In this document: positions 30,725 through 38,485 of the stretch, in pieces
Layout of the letters: the number at the start of each line of letters is the position of its first letter
How positions within the stretch are numbered: position 1 is the stretch's first letter
Assembly (NCBI RefSeq): GCF_030813415.1
Contig: NZ_JAUSUF010000002.1
Location: 62,001-126,000, forward strand
Length of the DNA: 64,000 nt
Direction: 5' to 3'
Source: Eubacterium multiforme
GTDB lineage: Bacteria; Bacillota; Clostridia; Clostridiales; Clostridiaceae
The notes under the pieces: generated by a model
The model's database searches: none
What the model was told of the DNA's origin: nothing
Seen by the model: the letters and a program-made list of their open reading frames with translations, nothing else
Translations under genes and position numbers: made by a program

Positions 30725-31298
30725 ATTAACAATATTAAGAATGCTTTTAGTACCAATTTTTTTAATATTTATTGTTGTTAAAGGTATACCTTATGGAACT
30801 TTTGTTGCAACTTTCATTTTCGTTATTGCTTCAATAACAGATAAGCTTGATGGATATATTGCAAGAAGTAGAAATCAAATAACTAATTTTGGTAAATTTA
30901 TGGATCCTTTAGCGGATAAATTATTAGTTACAACTGCATTAATTGCACTTGTAGAGTTTGGAGTTGTTCCAAGTTTTGCAGCTATAATAATTATTGCAAG
31001 AGAATTTGCAGTTTCAGGACTTAGAACATTAGCAGCAGCAGATGGCAAAGTTATTGCCGCTAGCTGGTGGGGAAAGATTAAAACAGTTATACAAATAATT
31101 GCTATAATATTACTTTTAATAAAGGTTAACATAGCACAAAGTGAAATTTTAAATAATTTTGTAATGAATAGTAAGTTTTTAATCAATTTCTTTAAATATG
31201 TTCCAACTATAGCTTTATATGCAGCAGTTATAATAACTATAATTTCTGGATATGATTATTTTATAAAAAATAAAAAAGTTATATCAACTAAAAGATAA
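30708..31298 (+). CDS. pgsA: CDP-diacylglycerol-glycerol-3-phosphate 3-phosphatidyltransferase
   Basis: PgsA commits CDP-diacylglycerol to phosphatidylglycerol. The 196-aa membrane protein has the complete CDP-alcohol phosphotransferase motif [13 protein letters not shown]...[10 protein letters not shown] with its four conserved aspartates. The GTG at 30708 lies 9 bp after AGGAG; a TTG at 30699 directly abuts that site. About five membrane helices are visible. It begins inside rimO and precedes recA. Confidence 0.93.
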   Translation: MNLANKLTILRMLLVPIFLIFIVVKGIPYGTFVATFIFVIASITDKLDGYIARSRNQITNFGKFMDPLADKLLVTTALIALVEFGVVPSFAAIIIIAREFAVSGLRTLAAADGKVIAASWWGKIKTVIQIIAIILLLIKVNIAQSEILNNFVMNSKFLINFFKYVPTIALYAAVIITIISGYDYFIKNKKVISTKR

Positions 31299-31333
31299 AG
31301 TGATTAAAAAATATAATATATGTCAATGATATA

Positions 31334-31363
31334 AAAAGTTCCTACTAAAAAGTTGGAACTTTT
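31334..31363 (+). terminator. Terminator after pgsA
   Basis: AAAAGTTCC pairs with GGAACTTTT around a 12-nt loop, with the T-run partly inside the stem. Confidence 0.65.
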
Positions 31364-31377
31364 ATCTATATTTATGG

Positions 31378-31406
31378 TTGACTATATATAATGAGTAATT
31401 TATAAT
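31378..31406 (+). promoter_or_regulatory. Sigma-A promoter of recA
   Basis: TTGACT (31378-31383) and TATAAT (31401-31406) are separated by 17 bp. The start of transcription would fall near 31413, directly at the LexA box. Confidence 0.85.
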
Positions 31407-31414
31407 TATATACA

Positions 31415-31426
31415 GAACATAAGTTC
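31415..31426 (+). promoter_or_regulatory. LexA (SOS) operator of recA
   Basis: GAACATAAGTTC is a perfect GAAC-N4-GTTC inverted repeat, the Gram-positive LexA box core. It lies 8 bp after the -10 element, across the predicted transcription start, so bound LexA would block initiation. It supports DNA-damage control of recA. Confidence 0.85.
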
Positions 31427-31446
31427 GATGAGAGGATGGTGTATTT

Positions 31447-32505
31447 ATGAATAATATAGATTCAAATAAATTAAAAGCAATTGAAGCTGCCATGGGGCAA
31501 ATAGAAAAACAATTTGGTAAAGGATCAGTTATGAAATTAGGAGAAGAATCTACTTTAAATGTAGATTGTATATCAACTGGTTGCTTAGATTTAGATATTG
31601 GACTTGGAATAGGTGGAGTTCCAAGAGGAAGAATTATTGAAATATATGGACCTGAAAGTTCAGGTAAAACAACAGTTGCACTTCATATTGTAGCTGAAGC
31701 TCAAAAGCAAGGAGGAGCAGTTGGTTTTATTGATGCTGAGCATGCTTTAGACCCTTCATATGCTAGAAAAATTGGTGTTGATACAGAAAATTTAATAGTA
31801 TCTCAACCAGATACAGGAGAACAAGGATTAGAAATAGCTGAAGCGTTAGTTCGTTCAGGAGCTATTGATGTTATAGTTGTTGACTCAGTTGCAGCACTTG
31901 TTCCAAGAGCTGAAATTGAAGGAGAAATGGGAGATGCCCATGTAGGTCTTCAAGCAAGACTTATGTCACAAGCACTTAGAAAACTTGCAGGAACAATAAG
32001 TAAAACAAACTGTGTTGCAGTATTTATAAATCAATTAAGAGAAAAAGTTGGAGTAATGTTTGGTAATCCTGAAACAACTCCAGGTGGAAGAGCTTTAAAG
32101 TTCTATGCATCAGTTAGAATGGATGTAAGAAGAATAGATTCAATAAAACAAGGTGAAAATATTGTAGGTAATAGAACAAGAGTTAAGATAATAAAGAATA
32201 AAGTTGCACCACCATTTAGACAAGCAGAATTCGATATTATGTACAATGAAGGTATTTCAAGAGAAGGAAATATAATTGATGTCGGTGTCAAAGAAGAAAT
32301 TGTACAAAAAAGTGGGGCATGGTTCTCATATGGAGATATAAGATTAGGCCAAGGTAGAGAAAATGCAAAAGGATATTTAAAGGAAAATCCAGAAGTAGCT
32401 TTAGATATTGAAAATCAAATTAGAGCTAAACATAATCTTCCTCTTGCTAAAGCTGTAGAGCAACCAAAAGAGGAAACAAAGGCAAAAGAAAAAGAGAATA
32501 AATAA
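31447..32505 (+). CDS. recA: Recombinase A
   Basis: RecA forms ATP-dependent filaments on single-stranded DNA for homologous repair and triggers LexA self-cleavage. The 352-aa product has Walker [10 protein letters not shown] (~68-75), the [19 protein letters not shown] segment (Walker B and loop 1), [20 protein letters not shown] (loop 2) and a charged lysine/glutamate C-terminal tail. Intein-free and full length. Controlled by the LexA box just upstream. Confidence 0.97.
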   Translation: MNNIDSNKLKAIEAAMGQIEKQFGKGSVMKLGEESTLNVDCISTGCLDLDIGLGIGGVPRGRIIEIYGPESSGKTTVALHIVAEAQKQGGAVGFIDAEHALDPSYARKIGVDTENLIVSQPDTGEQGLEIAEALVRSGAIDVIVVDSVAALVPRAEIEGEMGDAHVGLQARLMSQALRKLAGTISKTNCVAVFINQLREKVGVMFGNPETTPGGRALKFYASVRMDVRRIDSIKQGENIVGNRTRVKIIKNKVAPPFRQAEFDIMYNEGISREGNIIDVGVKEEIVQKSGAWFSYGDIRLGQGRENAKGYLKENPEVALDIENQIRAKHNLPLAKAVEQPKEETKAKEKENK

Positions 32506-32539
32506 ATTTATTAGTTAACTAATAAAATAAAATTTTTAA

Positions 32540-32576
32540 AGTAAGGCGTCCTAAAAAGGTTAGCCTTACTTTTTTT
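32540..32576 (+). terminator. Intrinsic terminator after recA
   Basis: AGTAAGGC pairs with GCCTTACT around a 15-nt loop that itself contains CCT/AGG, followed by six T. Confidence 0.85.
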
Positions 32577-32708
32577 ATAGAAAAGGATAAAAATTATAAG
32601 GTAAAGGTTTACTTAAATTAAATATAAGAAGTTGAAATGTTGAGTAAAAAAGAGAATTTGTGAGAATAATAAAGAAGAAGGTAGGTTTAGTACTTAAAGT
32701 TACTCAAC

Positions 32709-32737
32709 TTGACATAATTTTATTTTTACTATACAAT
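32709..32737 (+). promoter_or_regulatory. Sigma-A promoter of rny
   Basis: A consensus TTGACA (32709-32714) and TACAAT (32732-32737) with a 17-bp spacer, in the 330-bp gap between recA and rny. Transcription would begin near 32744, giving a ~90-nt leader. The rest of the gap (32577-32708) shows no gene. Confidence 0.8.
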
Positions 32738-32836
32738 AATAACAAATACTGGTTTATCATATTCCAAAGATAACAGTGAGAACACATTATGACACCTACT
32801 ACGCTTTCACTTAAAAATAAGCGAGGGGGTGTTAAT

Positions 32837-34381
32837 ATGCCACAAATTGTACCAATGATTATAATTGATATAGTTGTGCTGTTAATATTAGGAATAGTAC
32901 TTTACAAAACAATACAAAGTACATCAAAAAACAAAGTAGAATCTCTTGAGAGAGAGGCTGAAAAGCTTGTAGAAGATGCAAAAAGAGAAGCAGAAGCTAT
33001 GAAGAAAGAAGCTATCCTTGAAGCAAAGGAAGAGGTTCATAGATTAAGAAGTGATTTAGAAAAAGATTCTCGTGAGAGAAGAAATGAAATCCAAAGGCTT
33101 GAAAGAAGAGTTTTACAAAGAGAAGAATCTCTTGATAAAAAGAGTGATTTTCTTGAAAAGAAAGAAGAAACCATTAATGGTAGAATGAATGACATTGAAC
33201 AGTTAGAGAAAGAAGCTAATAATCTTCATGAAAAGAGGAGAGAGGAACTTGAAAGAGTTGCTAATCTTTCAAGTGAAGAAGCTCGTCAAATCATTTTAGA
33301 TGAAGTAAAGAAAGAAGTTTCTCATGAATCTGCTATCATGATAAAAGAGATTGAAAGCAAGGCTAAAGAAGAAGCTGATAAAAAGGCGAGAGAAATAGTT
33401 ACAACAGCAATACAAAGATGTGCTGCTGATCATGTTTCAGAAACTACTGTACACGTTGTAGCATTACCAAATGATGAAATGAAGGGTAGAATAATAGGTA
33501 GAGAAGGAAGAAACATTAGAACCCTAGAAACTTTAACAGGAGTTGACTTAATTATAGATGATACTCCAGAGGCAGTAATTTTATCAAGTTTTGATCCAAT
33601 TAGGAGAGAAGTTGCTAGAATGGCACTAGAAAAGTTAATAGTAGATGGTAGAATACATCCAGCAAGAATCGAAGAGATGGTAGAAAGAGCTCAAAGAGAT
33701 GTTGAAAACGACATTAAGGAAGAAGGAGAACAAGCAACACTTGAAACTGCTGTTCATGGACTTCATCCAGAGCTTACAAGATTACTTGGTAGATTAAAGT
33801 ATAGAACTAGTTATGGCCAAAATGTGTTAAAGCATTCCATAGAAGTTTCATACTTAGCTGGTTTGATGGCTTCAGAATTAGGTTTAGATGTTACTTTAGC
33901 TAGAAGAAGCGGTTTACTACATGATATAGGAAAAGCTGTAGATCAAGAACAAGAGGGACCACATGCAATTATTGGTGCAGACCTTGCTAAGAAATATGGT
34001 GAATCAAAATTAGTAGTAAATGCTATAGGAGCCCATCATGGAGATGTTGAAATGCAATCTTTAGAAGCAATATTGGTTCAGGCAGCAGATGCAATATCAG
34101 CAGCAAGACCAGGAGCAAGAAGAGAAACATTGGAGGCATATATAAAGAGATTAGAGAAGTTAGAAGAAATAGCTAACTCATATGAAGGTGTAGAAAAGTC
34201 ATATGCCATTCAAGCTGGTAGAGAGATTAGAATTATGGTTAAACCAGATCAAATTGACGATGCTGGATCAGTTGAACTTGCTAGAAATCTTGCAAAGAGT
34301 ATAGAAGAACAATTAGAATATCCAGGTCAAATTAAAATCAATGTTATTAGGGAAACTAGAGCAACTGATTTTGCTAAATAA
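32837..34381 (+). CDS. rny: Ribonuclease Y
   Basis: RNase Y is the membrane-anchored endonuclease that initiates mRNA decay in many Firmicutes. The 514-aa product has one N-terminal membrane helix (~3-25), a long charged coiled coil to ~200, a KH domain ([19 protein letters not shown]) and an HD domain ([14 protein letters not shown]). The ATG at 32837 follows GAGGGGGTG; an upstream in-frame ATG at 32789 precedes that site and would add 16 residues before the membrane helix. Confidence 0.95.
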   Translation: MPQIVPMIIIDIVVLLILGIVLYKTIQSTSKNKVESLEREAEKLVEDAKREAEAMKKEAILEAKEEVHRLRSDLEKDSRERRNEIQRLERRVLQREESLDKKSDFLEKKEETINGRMNDIEQLEKEANNLHEKRREELERVANLSSEEARQIILDEVKKEVSHESAIMIKEIESKAKEEADKKAREIVTTAIQRCAADHVSETTVHVVALPNDEMKGRIIGREGRNIRTLETLTGVDLIIDDTPEAVILSSFDPIRREVARMALEKLIVDGRIHPARIEEMVERAQRDVENDIKEEGEQATLETAVHGLHPELTRLLGRLKYRTSYGQNVLKHSIEVSYLAGLMASELGLDVTLARRSGLLHDIGKAVDQEQEGPHAIIGADLAKKYGESKLVVNAIGAHHGDVEMQSLEAILVQAADAISAARPGARRETLEAYIKRLEKLEEIANSYEGVEKSYAIQAGREIRIMVKPDQIDDAGSVELARNLAKSIEEQLEYPGQIKINVIRETRATDFAK

Positions 34382-34397
34382 AATAATAAACATTAAA

Positions 34398-34426
34398 ATA
34401 CATTTTGTTTTACAAAATGTATTTTT
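34398..34426 (+). terminator. Intrinsic terminator after rny
   Basis: AATACATTTTGT pairs with ACAAAATGTATT around a tiny loop and continues into TTTT. Confidence 0.8.
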
Positions 34427-34445
34427 TATATTATAAAAGAAAAAT

Positions 34446-34474
34446 AAAGGAGTTTTAAAATAAAAGTAGAATAA
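34446..34474 (+). promoter_or_regulatory. Candidate sigma-H promoter of spoVS
   Basis: AAAGGAGTT (34446-34454), 11 bp, then GTAGAATAA (34466-34474) fits the B. subtilis sigma-H pattern RnAGGAwWW-N11/12-RnnGAATww with one mismatch. In B. subtilis spoVS is transcribed by sigma-H, so the assignment is consistent with family knowledge. Confidence 0.6.
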
Positions 34475-34548
34475 TATATATTGTGTCGTGATATAGCAAA
34501 TATAGCATTGATGTAAACGATTAGTAAAATGTAGGAGGAGAAATAAGA

Positions 34549-34809
34549 ATGGAAGTATTAAAAGTTTCAACAAAATCAAACCCAAATTCAGTAGCAGGAG
34601 CATTAGCTGCAATAATAAAAGAAAAGAATATTGTAGAAATTCAAGCAGTAGGAGCAGGAGCAATAAATCAAGCAATTAAAGCAATTGCTATAGCAAGAGG
34701 CTTTGTGGCACCAAGCGGAAAAGATATAATATGTGTACCAGCCTTTACAGATATTATTATAGATGGAGAAGAAAGAACTGCAATAAAACTTATTGTACAA
34801 CCTAGATAA
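34549..34809 (+). CDS. spoVS: Stage V sporulation protein S
   Basis: SpoVS is a small Alba-like protein that influences engulfment-stage sporulation and spore coat assembly. The 86-aa protein is typical in length and sequence: EVLKVSTKSNPNSVAGALAA, AVGAGAINQAIKAIAIARGF, and the ending ERTAIKLIVQPR. AGGAGGAG precedes the ATG. Its position after rny is conserved in clostridia and supports an endospore-forming host. Confidence 0.96.
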   Translation: MEVLKVSTKSNPNSVAGALAAIIKEKNIVEIQAVGAGAINQAIKAIAIARGFVAPSGKDIICVPAFTDIIIDGEERTAIKLIVQPR

Positions 34810-34832
34810 TTAAAAGTTATAAATAAATTATA

Positions 34833-34861
34833 TTTAATTAAATTATGTTTAATTAAATTAT
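34833..34861. repeat. Two tandem AT-rich 14-bp repeats upstream of ptsH
   Basis: TTTAATTAAATTAT occurs twice (34833-34846 and 34848-34861) with a period of 15 bp, 7 bp upstream of the ptsH -35 element. Each contains the palindrome TTTAATTAAA. It may act as an UP element or protein site. Confidence 0.6.
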
Positions 34862-34868
34862 TCAATGG

Positions 34869-34897
34869 TTGAAATTTTTCTAAAAAACATTTATAAT
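34869..34897 (+). promoter_or_regulatory. Sigma-A promoter of ptsH
   Basis: TTGAAA (34869-34874) and TATAAT (34892-34897) with a 17-bp spacer. Transcription would start near 34904, at an inverted repeat GGTTAAT-N5-ATTAACC (34903-34921). Confidence 0.82.
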
Positions 34898-34902
34898 GAA
34901 AT

Positions 34903-34921
34903 GGTTAATAGAAAATTAACC
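34903..34921 (+). promoter_or_regulatory. Inverted repeat at the ptsH transcription start
   Basis: GGTTAAT and ATTAACC form a perfect 7-bp inverted repeat with a 5-bp centre (AGAAA). It could be an operator or a 5'-end hairpin stabilising the mRNA. Confidence 0.45.
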
Positions 34922-34951
34922 TATAAAAATAAAGCAAAGAGGTGTATTTAC

Positions 34952-35212
34952 ATGATATCTAAAGAGGTTTTAGTTAAGAACGCTACAGGTTTACATGCTA
35001 GACCAGCAACTTTATTAGTTAAAAAAGCGTCTTCATTCAAATCAGATGTAAGCATAGAATTCAACGGAAAGAAAGCAAACGTTAAGAGCTTAATTGGAGT
35101 TCTTTCATTAGCAGTAACAGCTAATTCAACAGTAAACGTTATTGCTTCAGGAGATGACGAAGCTTTAGCTGTAGAAGAAATTTCAAAATTAATCGAAAAC
35201 TTAGAAGATTAA
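34952..35212 (+). CDS. ptsH: Phosphocarrier protein HPr
   Basis: HPr passes phosphate from enzyme I to the sugar-specific PTS permeases, and its Ser-phosphorylated form is the CcpA co-repressor. The 86-aa product keeps both sites: His-15 in ATGLHARPAT and the regulatory serine in NVKSLIGVLSLA. The presence of the histidine argues against Crh. The ATG at 34952 is preceded by AGAGGTG; the upstream ATG at 34865 overlaps the promoter and is rejected. ptsI is not adjacent. Confidence 0.93.
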   Translation: MISKEVLVKNATGLHARPATLLVKKASSFKSDVSIEFNGKKANVKSLIGVLSLAVTANSTVNVIASGDDEALAVEEISKLIENLED

Positions 35213-35223
35213 TTATTAAAGAT

Positions 35224-35254
35224 AAAAGGTTCCTATTTTGTAGGAACCTTTTTC
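35224..35254. terminator. Bidirectional terminator between ptsH and the DUF378 gene
   Basis: AAAAGGTTCCTA pairs with TAGGAACCTTTTT around a TTTTG loop. It has T-runs on both strands and lies between convergent genes. Confidence 0.88.
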
Positions 35255-35294
35255 TTTTTGTAAAAATATATGTATAAATTAAACTACATATATT

Positions 35295-35510
35295 TTATTT
35301 TAGAGATATTAATTTGCATCTAAATAAAAGACTTATTAAATTAATTCCAGATAAAGCGATAAGTATATATATTATTCTAGATATTATAGGGATACCACAA
35401 GTTATAAATGTAACTAAATTAAAGTTTAATAAACCTACAAAACCCCAATTTAAAGCTCCAATTACAACTAGTATAAAGGACAGTTTGTCTAATATGTTTA
35501 TTTTACACAT
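35295..35510 (-). CDS. DUF378-type small membrane protein
   Basis: The 71-aa product has two hydrophobic helices and the segment LSFILVVIGALNWGFVGLLNF, the hallmark of DUF378 proteins (YuzA-like). Function unknown. The start at 35510 is chosen because GGAGGAG lies 6 bp upstream on the minus strand; a longer frame starting at 35525 overlaps that site. It is the first minus-strand gene in the window and converges with ptsH. Confidence 0.85.
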   Translation of the reverse strand: MCKINILDKLSFILVVIGALNWGFVGLLNFNLVTFITCGIPIISRIIYILIALSGINLISLLFRCKLISLK

Positions 35511-35596
35511 AAAAATCTCCTCCAATTACTATCTAAAATATATATATGAAAACATTAAATAAATAATAACCTTATAAAAAATTTTTTAACAAAAAG

Positions 35597-35634
35597 GTGA
35601 AAATAAAAAAATATTATGTTATAATACGAACTAT
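35597..35634 (+). promoter_or_regulatory. purB promoter with a possible PurR box
   Basis: GTGAAA (35597-35602), a 17-bp spacer and TATAAT (35620-35625) form a plausible promoter. Overlapping its 3' side, 35622-35634 reads TAATACGAACTAT, close to the Bacillus PurBox core CGAAC. A weaker inverted copy (ATATTCGTA) lies at 35654-35662. Purine repression is inferred. Confidence 0.45.
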
Positions 35635-35677
35635 ATTATGTGATATTAAAAATATATTCGTACGGAGGTACTTTTAG

Positions 35678-37108
35678 ATGAGAGATTTATATAGCACACC
35701 ATTAAATTCAAGATATGCATCAAAAGAAATGAGTTATATTTTTTCTGATGATAAGAAATTTACAACTTGGAGAAGATTATGGTTAGCCTTAGCAGAAGGT
35801 GAAAAAGAATTAGGACTTAACATAACAGATAAACAAATAGAAGAGTTAAAAAATAATGTAGATAACATAAATTATGAAGAAGCTATAAAAAGAGAAAAAG
35901 AAGTAAGACATGATGTTATGAGCCATGTTTATGCCTATGGATTACAATGTCCAAATGCTAAGGGAATAATACATCTTGGAGCAACAAGTTGCTATGTTGG
36001 AGATAATACAGATATTATCATAATGAGAGATGCATTACTTTTAGTTAAAAAGAAAATTGTTACTGTATTAGATAGATTAAGCAAGTTTGCTTTAAAATAT
36101 AAAGATATGCCAACTCTTGGATTTACTCATTTTCAACCAGCACAGCTTACTACAGTAGGTAAGAGAGCAACATTATGGATGCAAGATTTAGTAATGGATA
36201 TAGAAAATATAGATTTCCTTTTAAGCACTTTAAAGCTTAGAGGAGTTAAAGGAACAACAGGAACACAGGCAAGTTTTATGAATCTTTTTGAAAATGATGA
36301 AGAAAAGGTTAAATTATTAGATGAAAAAGTAGCAAAAAAGATGGGCTTTTCTAAGTGCTATGGTGTAACAGGTCAAACTTATCCAAGAAAGCTTGATTCA
36401 ATAGTGTTAAACACACTATCAGAGGTTGCACAAAGTGCTTATAAGTTTAGTAATGATTTAAGATTACTTCAAAGTATGAAAGAAGTTGAAGAACCTTTTG
36501 AAAAACATCAAATAGGATCATCTGCAATGGCATATAAGAGAAATCCTATGAGAAGTGAAAGAATGGGAGCCCTTGCAAGATATGTAATAGTAGATGCTTT
36601 AAATCCAGCAATTACAGCTTCAACACAATGGTTTGAAAGAACTTTAGATGATTCAGCAAATAAGAGATTATCAATAGCTGAAGGATTTTTAGCGTTAGAT
36701 GGTGTTTTAAATCTTTATATAAATATAGCTGAAAACATGGTTGTATATGATAAAGTAATTGCAGCTCATGTAAATAATGAATTACCTTTTATGGCTACAG
36801 AAAATATAATGATGGAAGCTGTAAAAAGAGGTGGAGATAGACAAGAACTTCATGAACAAATAAGAACTCACTCAATGGCTGCAGCTCAAAGAGTAAAGGG
36901 AGAAGGTCTTAATAATGATCTAATAGAAAGAATAATTAGTGATAATACTTTTAGTCTTAAAGAAGAAGAAATTAGAGAAATTATAGATCCAAATAAATTT
37001 ATTGGTAGAGCTCCAAGTCAAGTTGTAGAATTTATTGATGAATATGTAACTCCAATTATAGATAAGAACAAAGATGCTATAGAAGTTAAAAGTGAAATTA
37101 ACGTTTAA
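35678..37108 (+). CDS. purB: Adenylosuccinate lyase
   Basis: PurB cleaves SAICAR to AICAR and adenylosuccinate to AMP in purine synthesis. The 476-aa protein has the fumarase/aspartase-superfamily signature GSSAMAYKRNPMRSERM near residue 290, the THFQPAQLTTVGKRA segment and HLGATSCYVGDNTD. ACGGAGGT precedes the ATG. It stands alone between its own promoter and terminator, away from other pur genes. Confidence 0.95.
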   Translation: MRDLYSTPLNSRYASKEMSYIFSDDKKFTTWRRLWLALAEGEKELGLNITDKQIEELKNNVDNINYEEAIKREKEVRHDVMSHVYAYGLQCPNAKGIIHLGATSCYVGDNTDIIIMRDALLLVKKKIVTVLDRLSKFALKYKDMPTLGFTHFQPAQLTTVGKRATLWMQDLVMDIENIDFLLSTLKLRGVKGTTGTQASFMNLFENDEEKVKLLDEKVAKKMGFSKCYGVTGQTYPRKLDSIVLNTLSEVAQSAYKFSNDLRLLQSMKEVEEPFEKHQIGSSAMAYKRNPMRSERMGALARYVIVDALNPAITASTQWFERTLDDSANKRLSIAEGFLALDGVLNLYINIAENMVVYDKVIAAHVNNELPFMATENIMMEAVKRGGDRQELHEQIRTHSMAAAQRVKGEGLNNDLIERIISDNTFSLKEEEIREIIDPNKFIGRAPSQVVEFIDEYVTPIIDKNKDAIEVKSEINV

Positions 37109-37118
37109 TTAACTATTA

Positions 37119-37153
37119 AAACTAGAAGTTATATATTTTAACTTCTAGTTTTT
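37119..37153 (+). terminator. Intrinsic terminator after purB
   Basis: AAACTAGAAGTT pairs perfectly with AACTTCTAGTTT around a 9-nt loop, followed by further T. Confidence 0.88.
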
Positions 37154-37162
37154 CCCTTTATA

Positions 37163-37200
37163 ATACAAACAAATCTATGCTATAATACATTTGTTTGTAT
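37163..37200. promoter_or_regulatory. Operator-like inverted repeat bracketing the MFS gene promoter
   Basis: ATACAAACAAAT (37163-37174) and ATTTGTTTGTAT (37189-37200) form a perfect 12-bp inverted repeat. The 14-bp centre contains an extended -10 element, TGC-TATAAT (37178-37186). A regulator binding here would cover the promoter of the transporter gene at 37221. No candidate regulator gene is adjacent. Confidence 0.75.
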
Positions 37201-37220
37201 AGAAATGAGGGAATGAAAAA

Positions 37221-38378
37221 ATGAATAAAAAAAGTAAAATTATAGCAACTACATTAATTTATTTTGTTATGATAATAACTGCAATAACAGAAGGATTAAT
37301 AAACATATTTACAGTTCCAATAAAAAATGATTTTCATATAACAGATACAAAGCTATCATTAATGTTTATGTTTGGTACAATAGCATATTTAATATGTAAT
37401 TATGTAGGGGGAGCACTTTGCGAAAAAATAGGTCAAAAGAAATTATTTTTAATAGGATTATTTGGAGCAGCATTAACTAATTTACTACAAGCTTGGTCTC
37501 CAAACTTTACAATATTTTTAATTGCCTTTGCAATTATTCAAGGATTTTTAGGATTAATGTCTATAGCTGCAAATACAGTAATACCTATAATATGGATTAC
37601 AGGACAGGCCATAGCAATGAATTTAACTCACTTTGCATATGGAGTTGGTCTTTCAGCATCACAAAAGCTGTCTGGAGTACTTATGACAGATGGTGTAGGT
37701 TGGAGAAGAATTTATATAGGAGCAGCAATTCTTACAATAATTGTATTTGTAATGTTTTTATTTATTAAACTTCCTTCTGTAAAAAGAGAAAAAGAAGAGG
37801 AGAAAACTTCCTTATTAGTAGTGTTACAAGATAAGTTAGTTTGGTTCTTTTTTATAGGATTAGGTTTTTATATAATGGCAGAACAAGGTACAGGAAGATG
37901 GCTTCCTACATATATAAAATCTACATATAATAATATGACAGAATCAAAAATAGCTTCATATATATCAATTTTTTTCTTGTTATTAACAATAGGAAGATTA
38001 ATTGGTGGATTTATAGTTGAAAAGATAGGTTCAATGAAAGCTGTAAAAATATTTTCCTTAATTGGAGGTATTTTATTTGTTATTGGATTATTAGTTGGTA
38101 AAAATGGATTATACATAGTATCATCTGCAGGATTTTTCTTTTCAATAATGTTTCCAACTATAGTTGTTATTATAAGTAATACATTTAAGAAAAATACAGC
38201 TTATATTACTGGAATAATAATAGCCCTTGGAAGTGTTGTAAATACAGTATTAAGTTTACTTGTAGGAGTAATTTCAGATTCAATAGGAATAAAATATGCA
38301 GTATTTATAATGCCAGTATCAATATTAATTACATTTGTATTTTTAGTTTTGGCAAGTAAAGTTATAAAATCAAGATAA
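37221..38378 (+). CDS. Major facilitator superfamily transporter
   Basis: The 385-aa protein has about twelve membrane helices in two six-helix halves, with the MFS-type loop GGALCEKIGQKKLFLIG between helices 2 and 3 and GGFIVEKIGSMKAV as the matching loop in the second half. The layout resembles sugar/drug-type MFS proteins; substrate cannot be read. It is a single-gene unit with an inverted-repeat-controlled promoter and a terminator, suggesting induction by its substrate. Confidence 0.88.
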   Translation: MNKKSKIIATTLIYFVMIITAITEGLINIFTVPIKNDFHITDTKLSLMFMFGTIAYLICNYVGGALCEKIGQKKLFLIGLFGAALTNLLQAWSPNFTIFLIAFAIIQGFLGLMSIAANTVIPIIWITGQAIAMNLTHFAYGVGLSASQKLSGVLMTDGVGWRRIYIGAAILTIIVFVMFLFIKLPSVKREKEEEKTSLLVVLQDKLVWFFFIGLGFYIMAEQGTGRWLPTYIKSTYNNMTESKIASYISIFFLLLTIGRLIGGFIVEKIGSMKAVKIFSLIGGILFVIGLLVGKNGLYIVSSAGFFFSIMFPTIVVIISNTFKKNTAYITGIIIALGSVVNTVLSLLVGVISDSIGIKYAVFIMPVSILITFVFLVLASKVIKSR

Positions 38379-38385
38379 CTATTTA

Positions 38386-38422
38386 AGCTGAATGCATTAG
38401 GTATGTATTCAGCTAATTTTTA
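38386..38422 (+). terminator. Terminator after the MFS gene
   Basis: AGCTGAATGCAT pairs with ATGTATTCAGCT (one G-T pair) around a TAGGT loop, followed by AATTTTTAA. Confidence 0.8.
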
Positions 38423-38485
38423 ATTTAAATATGTTAAAAATTTAATTAAAAGATGAGAATATATATTATTAAGGAGTAATATAAA

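Noticed and set aside
34833-34861. CRISPR-like or phage-attachment repeat
   Set aside because: Only two AT-only copies in direct tandem, no spacers, no cas or integrase genes nearby.
35314-35562. Plus-strand 82-codon ORF opposite the DUF378 gene
   Set aside because: It lacks a ribosome binding site and mirrors the minus-strand gene, which has GGAGGAG and a recognisable family pattern.
38379-38485. Cobalamin riboswitch before cobT
   Set aside because: The space is too short for the ~200-nt element and no B12-box is seen.
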